Positions 5,835 to 5,968 of a DNA stretch of 5,968 bases are shown piece after piece (the first letter of the stretch is position 1; each line of letters begins with the position of its first letter). The stretch lies in NCBI GenBank assembly GCA_036402215.1, contig DASWTI010000640.1:1-5968 (forward strand), in the 5' to 3' direction. The notes under the pieces were generated by a model, which searched no databases, was not told where the DNA came from, and saw only the letters and a list, made by a program, of their open reading frames with translations. Origin of the DNA: DASXTS01 sp036402215 (GTDB lineage: Bacteria > Actinomycetota > Actinomycetes > Mycobacteriales > Pseudonocardiaceae). The position numbers and the translations under genes are program-made.

Positions 5835-5968
5835 TCACTCCACGGCCGGAGTGGCCCTGGGCCCCGGGATCACCACGACGGACGGCGGGGAGGGCGCGAC
5901 GGGCGGGGCGGGCGGGCCGTGGACGGCGCGGCGGGCGGCCTCGGCGAGGGCGCGGCGACCGGGGTGGT
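5835..5968 (-). CDS. C-terminal tail of an unidentified protein (5' end outside window)
   Basis: One minus-strand frame entering from the right edge stays open for 43 codons and ends at a TGA at 5837-5835. It has the near-total G/C third positions of the other genes. It begins with a helix-like stretch, HPGRRALAEAARRAVHG, and ends in a proline-rich tail, PPAPPVAPSPPS followed by VVVIPGPRATPAVE. The other two minus-strand frames read as arginine/proline-rich composition artefacts, so this one is the best coding candidate, but 134 bp is too short for a family call. If real, it lies 88 bp upstream of the exported-protein start on the same strand. Confidence 0.45.
   Translation of the reverse strand, partial: HPGRRALAEAARRAVHGPPAPPVAPSPPSVVVIPGPRATPAVE

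Overview
The window is very GC-rich, roughly 75% by eye, with codon third positions almost all G or C. Every gene I can support lies on the minus strand. Base composition and protein style (an IscS-type desulfurase with FTTGGTESDN, MnmA with SHDICFI, a short MetE-like protein with a PELPYLPELPGRG block) point to an actinobacterium. My best guess is Micromonosporaceae, for example a relative of Actinoplanes or Micromonospora, but this rests on remembered family resemblance and not on a search.

Reading the minus strand 5'->3' (right to left), the window opens with the C-terminal tail of an unidentified gene (5968-5835). Next come a small exported protein with four cysteines (5746-5312) and a 14-helix MFS transporter of the EmrB/QacA type (5239-3806). 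A tight cluster follows: cysteine desulfurase (3769-2567), the tRNA thiouridylase MnmA (2557-1466), a VapB-type ribbon-helix-helix antitoxin (1463-1179), a VapC PIN-domain toxin (1182-745), and the first 249 residues of a short cobalamin-independent methionine-synthase-like protein that runs off the left edge (748-1).

The desulfurase takes sulfur from cysteine, and MnmA uses it to make 2-thiouridine at position 34 of Lys, Glu and Gln tRNAs. The desulfurase -> mnmA -> short MetE-like order matches the general neighbourhood iscS / trmU / Rv3015c near ligA in Mycobacterium tuberculosis, so the backbone looks like a conserved chromosomal housekeeping locus. The vapBC pair appears to be an insertion into that backbone. 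It is less GC-rich than its surroundings, yet it is joined to its neighbours with almost no slack: 2 bp after the mnmA stop, and 4-bp GTGA stop/start overlaps at vapB/vapC and vapC/metE-like. A presumptive RNA-cleaving toxin therefore sits inside a tRNA-modification operon. This is the most interesting thing in the window.

I found no RNA genes, CRISPR arrays, insertion sequences or transposases. The regulatory signals I can point to are a strong Shine-Dalgarno sequence before the exported protein and a 20-bp-spaced direct repeat upstream of the transporter.
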